The notes below the pieces were generated by a model, which saw nothing but the letters and a program-made list of their open reading frames with translations, did not search any database and was not told the origin of the DNA. The position numbers were made by a program, and so were the translations under genes. Source: Acanthosepion esculentum (lineage: Eukaryota; Mollusca; Cephalopoda; Sepiida; Sepiidae). From it: a stretch of DNA of 64,000 nucleotides. This document shows, in pieces, positions 21,462 to 32,790 of the stretch. The stretch spans positions 101,082,749-101,146,748 of the forward strand of contig OZ038485.1 in assembly GCA_964036315.1 (NCBI GenBank). Reading direction: 5' to 3'. Numbering within the stretch: position 1 is the first letter of the stretch; each line of letters starts with the position of its first letter.

Positions 21462-21563
21462 GTACAAAATATATAAGTGGAACTGAAGAGTGTAGTAGTA
21501 AAAGGAGAGATGGAGGAATCTATAACGGCTGCACAAGACCAAAACCTATTCACTAGAAATTAC
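21462..21563 (+). repeat. About 100-bp direct repeat, copy 2
   Basis: Partner of 20431-20535. Confidence 0.7.
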
Positions 21564-21617
21564 TTCTATTTCTTTAAAAGTCTTACTATTTATGAGAATT
21601 GATGCATTAATACTGTT

Positions 21618-21725
21618 CCCAGGGGTATTTGCGCATAAATGAACGCAATGAACTCGACTTGAATTTGAACTCGGCTCTCCGATTCCTCGTTCCGAACGGC
21701 TATCTATTACAGCACCTGCTCATCC
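21618..21725 (-). repeat. Long tRNA-derived SINE (class 2), head
   Basis: cttgaatttgaactcggctc (B box side) and aacggctatctattacagca (A box side) read in reverse. Confidence 0.65.
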
Positions 21726-21842
21726 GACATGAGTGGAATGACTGATCTACTTAACGGATTATTCATAGTGCTAAGAATATATAAACACTGTATATGTTAA
21801 GTATTATTTAACATTAGATTTTGAGAAAAGAATATATCTATC

Positions 21843-21848
<6 letters not shown>

Positions 21849-21914
<66 letters not shown>
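21849..21914. repeat. (TG)n microsatellite
   Basis: About 32 TG units. A shorter (TAG/TAA)n lies at 21998-22033. Confidence 0.97.
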
Positions 21915-21915
<1 letters not shown>

Positions 21916-22129
21916 ATTACTACATAGCCTTCTTAGGGCCAGGTAAGGATCAGGTGAGGACCAAATAGGGAATTTTACTGAACACAAAGGAGAAGGTAGT
22001 AGTTGTAGTAGTAGTAGTAATAATAATAATAATCTCTTCGTGGTCCATACTCTTCCCGTGCCAAACAAGCTGATGTAGATATACTCCGTGCCCCTCTGAC
22101 GAACTTTGCTCTATGGTGTCTAGACTTTG

Positions 22130-22205
22130 AAGATGATGAGACAAAGGAGAGCATTTTCTTTTATTAAAGACGCGTTTCGCCAGAGAAACATATATTCTCT
22201 TTGAC
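22130..22205 (-). repeat. Short repeat with CTGAAGA-stem-GAAACGCG block
   Basis: On the minus strand ctgaagaagtcaaagagaat is followed by a 6-bp stem (agagaa/ttctct) and ggcgaaacgcgtc. The layout resembles the block in the repeats at 40.3 and 41.2 kb. An extra A before the stem departs from a canonical hammerhead. Confidence 0.5.
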
Positions 22206-22287
22206 TTCTTCAGTTTAAATGAAAGAAAGACGACAAAACTGTGTGAAGAAAATCACGGGAACTATGATGATAAGTGAGTATCATAAA

Positions 22288-22465
22288 TCATATTATGTGG
22301 CTGGGTGGTTAGAAGGTTCGCCTTTTGACCACGGGTTTCGAATCTCACTATGGTCGATTTGTCAGGAAGGTGACTTCTTGATCTTACCGGGTTGAAGGAG
22401 GCGATCTCAGCGTGCGACAAATTTTGAAAAGTTCCTGAAAACCATACCACGGTGTTGACCCAAAT
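22288..22465 (+). repeat. tRNA-derived SINE (class 3)
   Basis: tggctgggtggttagaaggt (A box) and cgggtttcgaatctc (B box) are followed by gatttgtcaggaaggtgact and a 3' part ending caaatcttgagtaaaag. Confidence 0.75.
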
Positions 22466-22820
22466 CTTGAGTAAAAGTGAGTAGACGAAACCCTGTGTGT
22501 TTCTGGTAACACGAAATCACAAGCCATCGTGACCGAGGGTTTGAGCGTGCTTGCCTTGTTCAGACTGTTGGTTACGTTAGATAACGCGCTCTCTCTGGGA
22601 GCCGTCGGTGGTCGTGCTACTTAACTGCAGATTTTCTGATAAATATCCAGAAACAGTTGACAATCTTGTATCAGGTTGCACAGTATTAGCAGCAACATAA
22701 TATAAATCACGGCATGATAGAATGGGCCCAAATCTGCACTGGAAAATCTGAAACTTTTACGTGAAAGCGCAAGCAATTGGTATGAACACCACTCAGACTC
22801 GGTTAGAGACATAGGACATG
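22466..22820. other. Unannotated sequence
   Basis: Nothing recognised. The LINE below probably begins within its right part. Confidence 0.45.
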
Positions 22821-23310
22821 TAACAGTTTTATGAGAATTTACACACAGACAGAACAATCAAAGCCAATCGCCCAGACATAGTTATCAAAGAATAAAAAAC
22901 AGAATGTGTTTTCTTATTGATGTGGCGGTTCCTGCAGATTGTAATGTATCTTTGAAGATCTTCAAAAAACTATCAAAATGCAAGGAACTTGAAGTGGAAA
23001 TCTAAAAAATGTGACACATGAATAAATCAATAATTCTAGTTCAATCCCACGGATTGATTGTTAAATGTTCCGATAGACTCACTGAAGGGATCCCTGGTAG
23101 CCCACGCCTTAAAGAAATATAAAAAGAAATTGTATTCACAAAGACTATGTAAAATGTGAGGGATCAACGTTATTTTAATTTTATTTATTTATTTTTATAA
23201 AATATATAATATATAAAAATGATGTGTGAAGAATGTCATGAAGTCATTTCTAATCTTAGGTCTCTGGCTGGAACCCGGAAGGAATTGTGTATACAACAGA
23301 AATGCAAGGA

Positions 23311-23358
<48 letters not shown>

Positions 23359-23370
23359 TAATATTAATAA
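22821..23370 (+). pseudogene. LINE family 3, C-terminal part plus 3' UTR and (TAA)n tail
   Basis: Frames shift but read IKANRPDIVIK, then FLIDVAVPADCNVSLKIF, KKLSKCKELEVEI, then HGLIVKCSDRLTEGIPGSPR. These are the conserved blocks of the LINE tail that also appear at 1205 and 24790. Several stops and frameshifts are present. The 3' UTR (tctaatcttaggtctctggc, ggaacccggaagg) ends in (TAA)n at 23310-23365, which I read as the element's natural tail. Confidence 0.7.
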
Positions 23371-23445
23371 TCTTCATTGATGCACTTGGTAGGTTGACTC
23401 TCCGAACAGAGACATTGATAAAGAAAATTGGCATTGATATCCGCT

Positions 23446-24060
23446 GTAACCAAGTAAGTGGTAAAAGAAATAACAAAACAAGTGTTGCAGATATATCAGG
23501 AAGTACAACAGAAGAGTATTACACGACTAGTGAGTGTGGGTCGGTTGACACAGCGTTCAATCTATTCGACTGTTAATATTTAACAGTCCCCTCCATACGA
23601 GGGATGTATGTGGCAAAAGGCCGAGTTTAGGCCCGTAGGCTCGGCCAAAAATATTCCCTTCGAACCCGTATAAACGGCTTCAGGGCCTGTCTACCTCCCC
23701 AGACGAATCTTTGCCGTTCGGCAAAGCTTCGTCCTAGTTCCTCTCTGCTCAAGACAGAGAGTCCGACAGTAATGAACAATCTATTTGACTGTTAGTATTT
23801 AACAGACCCCCCACAAGGGTGTATGTGGCATAAGGCCGGTTTAATGTGGGTTATCCAAGCCCGTAGGCTCGGCCAAAAATATTCCCTTTAGAACCCGTAT
23901 AAACGGGTTCAGGGACTATCTACCTCCCCAGACGAAACTTTGCGAAGCTTCGTCAGGGTTCCTCTCCGCCGAAGCGGAGAGTTTGACAGTTGAACAATCT
24001 ATGCGACTGTTCCCGCAAGGTCTTCTCTCTTACTAATCTTATAGTAGGCGGAAGAGTCCA
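23446..24060 (-). repeat. LTR-derived block (family A relative) with two tandem modules
   Basis: Two copies of a roughly 235-bp GC-rich module (about 23560-23780 and 23790-24010) share gcccgtaggctcggccaaaa, gaacccgtataaacgg, gtctacctccccagacga and cctctc(t/c)gc. They match the core of the solo LTRs at 4.6 and 33.8 kb. I could not define TG...CA ends or a target duplication, so boundaries are approximate. Confidence 0.65.
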
Positions 24061-24657
24061 ACATAGACTCTTTAGAGGGAGGACATCACAACAATAACCC
24101 AGTAGAACTGTTGCAGAACTGAAGCCTCTTAGGAACAGTAAGTCTAACGCAGAAACCTTTTAACACTTAGAGTCAAGAGAATATTCCATAATATCTTGAG
24201 TTGCTGGTTGTGAACCGCTTTCCATACATTAATTACCAGATATTAGGATCTCATCTGAGAAATCACAAGAAATAAATCAAATAATAATAATTACACGCTG
24301 ATATCACACTTGTGCACAAAAACAGCGATCAGCGGGCACTGATACCGTTATGGTACCTTGTTGCCGAGAACATCGTGAAGGTGGAGCAGGCGAAGTACCA
24401 AAATCTGGCGGGACAAGTCACGAGAAATGTATCAAGCTCAAACTGTCCCTTTTTTCTGGTTAACGCACTGAATACACTTTCCTGGAATCTTCCCGCTTCG
24501 CAGGACGCATTGGGGATACCTAAATGGGAGTGCGCTGATTGGCAGCGCTGCTTGTGCTGATGAAAGTGTTGTGTCTCTTACGGTGCGGGTAGGAGCCGTG
24601 ATATGGCCATCATCACCCGGATGAAACATCTAAGACTCGGAGAGGATATCTAGTCAA

Positions 24658-24658
<1 letters not shown>
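24061..24658. other. Unannotated sequence, possibly LINE-derived
   Basis: A plus frame at 24312-24560 includes IVKVEQAKYQNLAGQVTRN, which loosely resembles the KYQxLAxE stretch of LINE family 3. This is too weak to call. Confidence 0.3.
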
Positions 24659-24707
<49 letters not shown>

Positions 24708-24708
24708 A
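24659..24708. repeat. (TTA)n microsatellite
   Basis: Uninterrupted trinucleotide tract. Confidence 0.97.
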
Positions 24709-24769
24709 TATCTAGGTGTGGCTGACTGGTGCCAACGAAGTCCGTATAACGACATGATAGGGCTGCTCA

Positions 24770-25010
24770 GTACATACATCCTGAAAACACCTGTCTTCTG
24801 ATAAATGTTGCAACCCCAGCCGACAAAAGCACATCTTTGATAACGTTTGAGAAACTAAGTAAACACATTGACCTGGAGATAGAAATCAGTAGAATGTGGC
24901 ATCCAAAAACAACAGCATTTCTTGTTGTTATCGGGGACCTGGAAAAGATATCAAAAGGAAAAGACAAATATGTGGTTCAAATTCCTGGCATCCCTCAAAT
25001 TCTTTAATGG
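24770..25010 (+). pseudogene. LINE family 3, C-terminal fragment
   Basis: The plus frame reads INVATPADKSTSLITFEKLS, KHIDLEIEISRMWHPKTTAF, LVVIGDLEKISKGK. This aligns with IDVAVPADCNVSLKIFKKLS at 22.9 kb. No start and no catalytic region are present. Confidence 0.7.
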
Positions 25011-26094
25011 AAAAGAAGCAATCATACTTACAGGTAATCCTTACATGTTGTGTCGATTTCTCTCCGTGTAATGACCATGATTGCTCTTTTTTATTTGGAA
25101 CTAGCAGCATGGCCCGGCGTTGCCCAAGCTTGATTCAAAAATCGTACAACTCATACAGCAATCGCTATCACTTGACTTAAAGTATTTTTGCCCTTCCTTG
25201 CCTTTAAAGGAGTGCCCTTTGCCGTGCTGATGTTGCTACATGCCTTACTTCTTGCCTATCTCACACTGCGAATTTTTTATAAGTTCTATACTAAACATTA
25301 AATCTGTTACGAAAAAAGAACTAAACAAAATGAACACAAAACGATCAGCTTTAAAAAAAGACTCGTAACTGGAAAAACCGAATGAAAAAAGAATGTTAAC
25401 AACAAATATTTTTTCACACCCAACCCAGTTCTGCGGAATCAGAATCAACGTTGAGTTTAAGCAAGCGAATCAACTAATTGGAGTAAAGTGCCATGCAGAT
25501 TTAAATTTTTCCCACTTGTGACGAATGCAGCTGTCGATTTTTTTTGCATGCTAGTTAACATTCGTGTCAGTCAGCTGTTGGCTCTCACACTGGCCAATAG
25601 AATCTTCCTACCTACTTGTGGCAGCCAGCTATAGGCTCTCACTCTGGCCAGTAGAAAATGGCCGCAAACTACATGAAAACTGACGTAAAAGCATGAAAAA
25701 ATCGATTATTTTCACTATCGATGGGAGTTGGGAAATGCAAAGTCGGTCTTGGGTTTCTGCTAACTTGGAGCATGTGCATGTAAATTTTGGTGCAAATCCG
25801 TCGAAAATTGCGGCCGTGCATTCGTTACACACACACATACACATCCTGCCTTTTATAGATAGAGATTTATGGTACCTCATCTGTTTCATGGTACCTCATC
25901 TGTTATTTATTTTGTTTATTCTTGTTTTCTTTTCTGTTGTTTCTAGCGAAAAGTGTCCTTCTCATAGACTGTCGTATATAGAACTTTATTTATTTACTGA
26001 TTAATTTGTTTTTATGACCTATCAATTTTTTGCAACCTATTTAAAGCCAGAAAATATTCTTAGATTGTAATAGGTTTTTAAAGACAATAAAGAT
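25011..26094. other. Unannotated dispersed-repeat-like sequence
   Basis: ctagcagcatggcccggcgt near 25102 and the pair gcggccgtgcattcgttaca with cctgccttttatagatagag near 25815-25865 look like the ends of a common dispersed repeat. I cannot classify it. No gene is seen. Confidence 0.35.
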
Positions 26095-26099
26095 CAACC

Positions 26100-26285
26100 C
26101 GTAGCTGGGTGGGAAGAAAAGGTGGATTCTTAAATTTTCCAATGGTATTTGCGCGTAAGTGAATATAACGAAACCGACTGGAATTCGAACTCGGCTCTTC
26201 GTTTTTCAACTCTGAGCCGTTCTCCATTACACCAACCGCACATCCAAGCTTACAGACCATGGTACTGCCTAAGCGGTCAACCATC
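26100..26285 (-). repeat. Long tRNA-derived SINE (class 2), head half
   Basis: It carries tagctgggtgggaagaaaag, tggtatttgcgcgtaagtg, gaattcgaactcggctct (B box) and gagccgttctccattacacc (A box), read in reverse. Confidence 0.75.
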
Positions 26286-26399
26286 TAGGTATTGACCAGG
26301 CTCACCATTCCTTAAATGATCGTACTAGAACCGTCCTTTTTTCTTTGAATCATATCACCATTTCAAAGTCAATGAAGCCACTAAGACACAAAGAGTTAC

Positions 26400-27600
26400 T
26401 CAGTGTGGAAAAACAAGAAAAAATATATTAGGGATTGAGAAGAATAGAAGACTAATCAAGAAATTTGATAGCAATTAACATTGCATTTAAGTTTCGAAAC
26501 AATAAAGTTGGCTGGAAAAGTGTTCCACAAACGAGAAGTGCGAGAAAAGAAACTGTTAGCATAGAACTTGCAGTTACATATAACCGATTCAACTGCAAAT
26601 TGATGGAAACTTTGCCGCCAATCTAGTACTGCGCTCAATTTCATAAAGTCTATGTACCATAACGAAGAGCGATATTTATTCTGCTATACACAGAAATATG
26701 GCACAAGGCCAATATGGGAAATGGGGAAAAGGACGGTCTTCTTCTGTCTTAACGTTAAACTTAGCTAGCCACAAACACTGACCCAAATATACAATATTCC
26801 TTACACCAAAACAACGCATTCTTACTTAACTTTCTTACTTAACTTTCTTACTTAACTTTCTTACTACATCCACCATAATACCGCAATGTCTCTATGAAAG
26901 TGATAACTAGTCCCCTTATGTACCATAGCGAAGAGCGATATTTATTTGTAATATTTACAAAATGTAGCACAAGGTCAAAATGTGGAATGGGGAAAATAAC
27001 GGTCTTCTGTCTTAACTTTAAACTTAGCTAGCCACAAACTCTGACTCAAACATACAACAATATTCCTTACACCAAAACAACGCATTCTTACTTACCTTTC
27101 CTACGACATCCACCATAATACCACAATGTCTCTATGAAAGTCCTTACTAGTCCCCATATGTACAATTCATTGTTTGTTGGGAGGGAAATAAAACAACAAA
27201 TTTAAAAATCTAACTCCAATACGATAGCGAAGAGCTCGTCCGAACAATTAACACGAAAATATTTACAGAAAAATCACCAGAAAGCTACATTATGGCGGGT
27301 GGAAATGTGACTGAAGCCGAGACACCATTAAAATTTCTGATTCTGCTTTGGATTTTATCAAGAATCTCTAAATATACAGCGGGAGAACTTGACCAGCAGG
27401 TGTATTCAAAGCATGGACGTATGGTAGACCTATAAATATGCAAGATAGATTCTGGAGAGGAAAACATTTCCACCAAGATACAATGAGCCGATTTTCTTAA
27501 CAGCAGACCTAGCAATGAATTCAATATAGTCTTTCAACTTCATATTAGCTGAGAACGTAAGACCAAAAAAGCTCAACGAGTCACTCTCATGGATTTTGCG
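26400..27600 (-). pseudogene. CR1/Jockey-type LINE 3' end (family 1), split by a tandem duplication
   Basis: Upstream part (27285-27524): SPESILHIYRSTIRPCFEYT, then SSPAVYLEILDKIQSRI. Downstream part (26456-26644): NCKFYANSFFSRTSRLWNTF, ISKL-type tail NVNCYQ. About 520 bp of tandemly duplicated foreign sequence (26655-27175) separates them. It is dead, with internal stops. Confidence 0.7.
26655..27175. repeat. Two tandem copies of a 263-bp unit
   Basis: Both units begin tgtaccat(a)gcgaagagcg and share cttagctagccacaaac, ccttacaccaaaacaacgca, catccaccataataccrcaa and gtctctatgaaag. The first has an internal three-fold ttacttaactttc expansion. The start matches the unit boundary of the 33-bp array at 48.2 kb read in reverse. 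Confidence 0.85.
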
Positions 27601-28985
27601 CCAACCATGCTGATCAGAGGCAGAAAAGTATCTTTCAGGTGATTTTAAACGTAATATCGTAGTAAGCTAATATAGTACATTAACTTTAAATCATAACTGT
27701 TATATTTGTAGTAAAAAATAACCAGTGAATAAATTTATACCAAAGTTTGATTGCACTTTACACTGACTACTTTTCTACTGACGGATTTTCACAAGATGCA
27801 TTTTTATACCTTCTAGATCTTAAGTGCTGTATATGGAGCAGTGAAAAAACCAAGTGACTTTGCCAGTTACTTGTTGGCAATTTTCATTGGGAATCTACTG
27901 TTTTAACTCTTTTTTTATTTGATTATGAAAGTAAGTATTTTTGTTTTTATTATAGGAAATGTACACTTAGAAAGCACTATACACCATCTTGAAATCATTT
28001 GTAATTAATGTTTGCCTTTATTATTCATTTTTGGTTTTCATCTCTCTGTCATAAATTACCTAAAACTAAACAAGCACAATGCTTTATATGCTCTGCATGT
28101 AGACGGCCATTTACAATGTATTTTCTTGTTTGGTTGGTATCAGTTCCTTATTGGCTTCTACCAACACCCTGTGAATGTATTTGAATTTTTTTTTTAGGGG
28201 GATGGGCACAAGTACCACTGTTGTTTTATTGATTTCTTGTTGATGTGTTTTACTTTTCTGTTTTCTGTCATTTTTTGTTTCGTTTTTCTTCTTTTTTTTA
28301 CTTCCACTTATTCTTATGAAAAAAAGATATATTGGGGAGTTGGGCGGAAGAGTACCTTCCGACTAGTACCCACTCCCATTTAAAAGCAGTGTATTTTTTA
28401 AAAAATCAGATTGTAGTAAAAACAGAACCAGTGAATAAACTTATGCCAAAGCTTTATTGCACTTCACTCTGACTAATCGTCTACTGACGGATTGAGTGAG
28501 TTACTTTTTTTTCCTTGGTGCAAACCTGTTTTGAAGTTTCTCTCTGTTTCTATCACAAAAGTGCTTGCAAGAACACAGTCATCTTATTTTTATTGTTTTA
28601 TCACAGCACTCAGATTCTTCTATTTTTTTTTTATCTATGAAGGTTTAAGTAAGCAGCCAACTTAGACGTCAAAGAATTTAAAACTAACATAAGATTCGCA
28701 TTTTTTTTTAAATAACAAAAATAACATAAAAGAAAAAATAGCCAAAATGTCATAATAAGGACAATGTTTCATGTAAGAAATTTGAACCCCTTAAGACTCG
28801 ACATTGCTTGACTTCGGAGATCGTACAAGAACTGCTGTTTCAACGTGATATGGCCGTAAGCCCTGTAGTAAAATACAGAACCACTGAATAAACTTCTACC
28901 AAAGTTTTATTGCACTTTACTCTGACTACTCGTCTACTGACGGGTTACACAGGGTGCTTTTTATACCTCCCAGATCTTAAGGGGG
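27601..28985. repeat. Three direct copies of a 115-bp dispersed unit in otherwise unannotated DNA
   Basis: Copies at about 27716-27830, 28414-28497 and 28865-28985 share gtgaataaa(c/t)tt, accaaag(c/t)tt, attgcact(t)tac and tactgacgg. The last ends in a run of G. Spaces between copies hold nothing recognisable. Confidence 0.65.
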
Positions 28986-29164
28986 GGGGGGTAAATGATG
29001 ATTTATCAGTAGAATATTTTGATCTAAAGATAATTATATTTCGAATGAAAAATACTGATTTAAAATAAACGTATGTTTCAAGTAAATGTACTTGAACATA
29101 TGAAACATATTTTGAAAATCGATGTTTGTAAGTTTGTCAACGTTCGAGTAAGTATTTCCTCAAC

Positions 29165-29350
29165 CCCCACAAGGTCAGATTGTGACACAAGTTCGGTTTA
29201 ATGTGGGGAGCCCGAGCTCGTGCACCCGGGCAAGGAACAAAAATTCCCCGAGTCCCCGTCGGTTGCACTGGCCTCCGTGCGTGCACCGATCCCTCTCACT
29301 AGTACAATGAGAGGGCGCGGCCTCGGGCAGCTGCTCCCCAGGGCCGGCAC
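29165..29350 (-). repeat. GC-rich island, diverged LTR-like module
   Basis: A 180-bp GC-rich block includes acaaggtcagattgtgacac, gtttaatgtggggagcccga and a palindromic cctctca/tgagagg. The opening words parallel the solo LTR cores (cacaaggccggtttaatgtg). It is bracketed by short direct copies of ttcgagtaartat at about 29147 and 29365. Confidence 0.4.
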
Positions 29351-29660
29351 CTCTATATTAACTTTCGAGTAAATATATTTATAATTCAAGTAAAGGTGAT
29401 TATAAGCGTATATTTTGTATGAATCATTGATACAGGCCCGATTTCATTTATCCTGAAATAAACTAAAAGTAACCGTCATGAAAATATTTCGCTAAGCTTA
29501 TTCATTGTCACCTACCAACTCTTGTCTCCTGCCAAACCGTTCGTGATTCCATCTAAAGACTTCAGCCTGACATAACAGAAATATCTTTCTATGTGAAGTC
29601 AGAGGAGTCTGCCATTATTGGACTAATATCAGTAATTATGGCCGACAGCCGAATCAGACA
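29351..29660. other. Unannotated sequence
   Basis: Nothing recognised. Confidence 0.5.
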
Positions 29661-29680
29661 CATGTGTCAACATTATGACG

Positions 29681-29754
29681 ACGCATGCGCTGCAAGCAAT
29701 TAAAAAGACCGTCTCCGACACAACGCCACGCCGCTCGATGCAGCTGTGACGTCA
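29681..29754. promoter_or_regulatory. Candidate promoter-type motif cluster (NRF1-like and CRE)
   Basis: acgcatgcgc at 29681-29690 resembles the NRF1 site core, and a perfect palindromic cyclic-AMP response element TGACGTCA is at 29747-29754. The 80 bp around them are GC-rich for this window. No transcript is evident next to it, so this is only a candidate. Confidence 0.3.
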
Positions 29755-29759
29755 GTCAC

Positions 29760-30108
29760 AAAAAAATTCCTTTGTCTGGGTTGGAAGCAAGATTTTCTTT
29801 TTTTCCTCCCTGAAGCAGACAAATATCTAGATTCAAAAAAGAAGCCCGATTGTACTTGTTCGGCAAACACAAAGTCTCCATTTTTTTTTAGGATTGTTGA
29901 AGAAATTATTAAATTTATTTTAGTAGTCGCAGTTGTATTTTCTTTAAAGCCATAGTTACCTTTTATCTAGTTCTTCTTTGCCTCGATAAAATAAGAACAA
30001 AAAGTGTTTTCAAACTTTTTTATTGTATGCTCTTCCTTGGGTAAAAAAAAATCAATTTATTTACTCAGTTACATTTCTGTTTCTTCGTATTAAGTAAATT
30101 TTTCTCCC
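29760..30108. other. Unannotated sequence
   Basis: AT-rich; the 69-codon ORF here has no familiar feature. Confidence 0.5.
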
Positions 30109-30162
30109 CCTTCTTCTTCTTCTTCTTCTTCTTCTTCTTCTTCTTCTTCTTCTTCTTCTTCT
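30109..30162. repeat. (TTC)n microsatellite
   Basis: It lies exactly at the 3' end of the minus-strand LINE that follows, so on that strand it is a (GAA)n tail. Confidence 0.95.
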
Positions 30163-30402
30163 TCTATGTGCCGTTTCCCTTCAAGACGTAGGCGATAATG
30201 GCTCTCCACAACTTCCTATACTTTGTAGCCCTTAATAAAGTTTGTCTTTTCACGATCTCTTCCACTCTCCTGTCATTGTTTTCGTCGCTTTTCTCTATCC
30301 CTCTTTCCTTCACCCTCATCCCATGAGTTCAAATTTTCCAGACCTTCTTTCCTCATTATATGAAAGAAGGTCATTATTATTTATATACCTTAAAAATGTC
30401 AA

Positions 30403-30472
<70 letters not shown>

Positions 30473-30477
30473 TCTAA

Positions 30478-30539
<62 letters not shown>
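30403..30539. repeat. (CT)n-(TA)n compound microsatellite
   Basis: About 30 CT units, then gttctaag, then about 30 TA units. Confidence 0.97.
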
Positions 30540-30542
<3 letters not shown>

Positions 30543-30639
30543 TTTAATTCCCTTGAGGAACATAGGTTTCTGTAACAAGCCAGTTTTTAAGTGAGTAGGT
30601 TGTTAGACTACTGTACAGCCCCCAACTTGGAGGATCAGG

Positions 30640-30812
30640 TTTTGAATTCAGAGTTGTCCTTCTGCTAGACCAGTTGCTACCCAAGGCTATAGCGGGGGGA
30701 GAAGAGGATCCATACCTTTCCCAATGGTATTAGCACGTAAGCTAATTCGACTGGAATTCGAACTCGGTTCTCCGATTCTTCAATCCGACCTACTATCCAT
30801 TACTCCACAGTG
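30640..30812 (-). repeat. Long tRNA-derived SINE (class 2)
   Basis: gaccagttgctacccaaggc, ccaatggtattagcacgtaa, ggaattcgaactcggttctc (B box) and ctactatccattactccaca (A box), in reverse orientation. It is nested in the RTE-like LINE copy. Confidence 0.75.
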
Positions 30813-31000
30813 CCTCCTAATCGATTCTATGTATACGTGTCCTTTTCTGTTTCCACTTCCCTAATAACTTCCTCATTACTCACATGTTCAGTTCATGTTA
30901 TTCTCAGCATCCTTCTGTTGCCTCGAGTCTCTTCTTCATCTGCGAGGACATTGTCCAGGATACACTGATATTACAAAACAGTTCAGTACTCTTTTTTAAT

Positions 31001-31815
31001 GTTTATTTGTTTATTGCAAACGAAATTTTCCTGTTTCATAATACTCTGCTTAATTGTTGCATTCACCTCTTGCTATTCTATTATATTCTCTTCATAGTGA
31101 AAGCAAAGATATTTTCCAAATATTACTTTTCATTTTTCTTCTCAAATAATTCCTTCAAGTTTTTCTTTTATTTGTGGCAAATCAGTTCCATTGTCTTCGG
31201 GTTTTTTGTAGCTCTCCAGTAATTACCTCTTGATACATTCGATCTTTACAAGTACCAGATCAAGCTGAAAATGAAGTTTTGCTACCACACCTAGGCTGGA
31301 GGTGCCCAGTTTTTATTTTTCAAGTCTTTATAAAGTTTAAAACCATCTGCGCAGCCTTGTGGGTGATGAATTATTTTCTAGCCTGTAACCCTCTTCCTAC
31401 AGATAAAATGTTGCAAGCCTTTCGCTACTCTATCGCTATTCCCAATGAAAAAAATGTCCTGCGGAGCTACGTTTCTTGGTTCCACCAACTCTAACCCTAA
31501 GAGCTCGCCATGTCGCATACACTGAGGTGAATTATCCAATTTCCTACATATTCCTTCAGTAAGAAAGACTTTCCACTCGAACAGCTTCTTTCCACGAACG
31601 ACTGCTTTGTGAAACTGACTCCCAAGGGGATGTTTTACCAATCGCTACAGTTTTAACCTCTTCAAGTCTAGGGTTAACTATTATCTATACCACATATCCC
31701 CATAAACTGCAATTCTTGATTTTTAATCTTATCGCCCATACAACAACATCCTTCATTAGCCCTCTGCCTCAAGTGCCTCTTTGGTATTGTACAGGGAGAA
31801 GATTAATAAAAAAAT
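31001..31815. other. Unannotated sequence
   Basis: Decayed LINE family 1 sequence may extend leftward from 31820, but I could not follow it. Confidence 0.4.
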
Positions 31816-31905
31816 TAATTCCATTATCTCACATATTTATGAGTCTACTATTCGTTCAAGCCTTGAATTTTACTGACAAATAGGGTCCGGTGATCCTGTG
31901 GTACA
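31816..31905 (+). pseudogene. CR1/Jockey-type LINE fragment (family 1)
   Basis: The frame reads ISHIYESTIRSSLEFY, stop, QIGSGDPVV, aligning with LQIYKSTIRPCIEYCCHIRS at 42.5 kb. It is truncated by the adjacent Tc1-like element. Confidence 0.6.
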
Positions 31906-32282
31906 GGGTGGGGAAGTAAAATTTACAATATTTTGAGACAGGAATTCAAAGACCTTAAATGACCAATTATTTTATTGAAACTTGAAGGAATTTATTTTCC
32001 CCAAAATATTTACATACTAGAAACTATTTTAATTCTATGTGTCCGCCTTTTTTCTCAATAACTCTTTCCACACGCCGCCTGAAACTTGCGTATGTTTTCA
32101 AAATAAAGTCGGGAGTATAATTTTTCCACTCTTCTCTGACAGCATCTTGAAGAGAGTCCACATTGCTGAATGATGTTCTGTTAGTAGCATGTTCCAAAAC
32201 GCTCCAAGCAGCATAATCCATAGGGTTCATGCCTGGGCAAGAGGGCGGCCATAAACTTGATTCCCAAAAATTACCAAAGTAT
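31906..32282 (-). pseudogene. Tc1/mariner-type transposase, C-terminal fragment with terminal repeat
   Basis: The minus frame reads ESSLWPPSCPGMNPMDYAAW followed by VLEHATNRTSFSNVDSLQDA and ends RVERVIEKKGGHIELK. This is the catalytic third-acid region (here NPMD) and tail of a Tc1/mariner-type transposase. The usual SPDLNPMD motif is altered to CPGMNPMD. The acagggtggggaagtaaaat stretch near 31908 is probably its terminal inverted repeat. Everything upstream of this last quarter is missing. Confidence 0.75.
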
Positions 32283-32363
32283 ATTATATATACACCGGCG
32301 TGAATAGTTTAATAAATGAACGGAGCGCCTACTCAAATACAAGTAACCGCCAGAAATAACGTT

Positions 32364-32366
<3 letters not shown>

Positions 32367-32437
<71 letters not shown>
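32367..32437. repeat. (TA)n microsatellite
   Basis: About 35 TA units. Confidence 0.98.
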
Positions 32438-32438
<1 letters not shown>

Positions 32439-32653
32439 TAACTATACTCGTGTCGAAAAACCTTCGAATTCTTGATTTAACAATAACCAAATCAATCACG
32501 AAGGGAAAAAAAGGTTTTAAAAAAGAAAGAGCCAGGAACATGAAAGTCTGTCGAAAATAATCGCACAGATACAGGTTCAAGGCCCAAAGAAAAAAAACCG
32601 ATACGAGTAAACAACTAACTAAAGAGCTCGATACAAACGTAGAGCAAACGTAA

Positions 32654-32734
32654 TCAAACCTAATGAGCCAGACAAACCTACCAAGGTTTCACTTAGGTAG
32701 ATCGTCAGATAGGTTTGCCTGGCTCATTAGGTTT

Positions 32735-32736
<2 letters not shown>
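32654..32736. repeat. 27-bp inverted repeat beside (TA)n
   Basis: tcaaacctaatgagccag begins the left arm (32654-32680); the right arm 32710-32736 is its near-perfect inverse. The loop, read on the minus strand, holds ctgacgatctacctaagtga followed by aacc, another CTGANGA...GAAAC order. A (TA)n of about 49 bp follows at 32739-32787. Confidence 0.8.

Positions 32737-32787
<51 letters not shown>

Positions 32788-32790
<3 letters not shown>

Larger units (their letters stand above)
30165..31000 (-). pseudogene. RTE-like LINE 3' end (family 2), broken by insertions
   Basis: ttcaagacgtaggcgataat through ctctttccttcaccctcatc (30180-30320), then cgtgtccttttctg and cagcatccttctgttgcctc, gagtctcttcttcatctgcg (30835-30950), align in order with 62345-63090. 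Between them lie (CT)n (30403-30468), (TA)n (30478-30539) and a class 2 SINE (30640-30812). Confidence 0.65.

Noticed and set aside
32654..32736. Hammerhead in the hairpin loop
   Set aside because: CTGACGA and GAAAC are present on the minus strand, but the bases between them do not form helix II.
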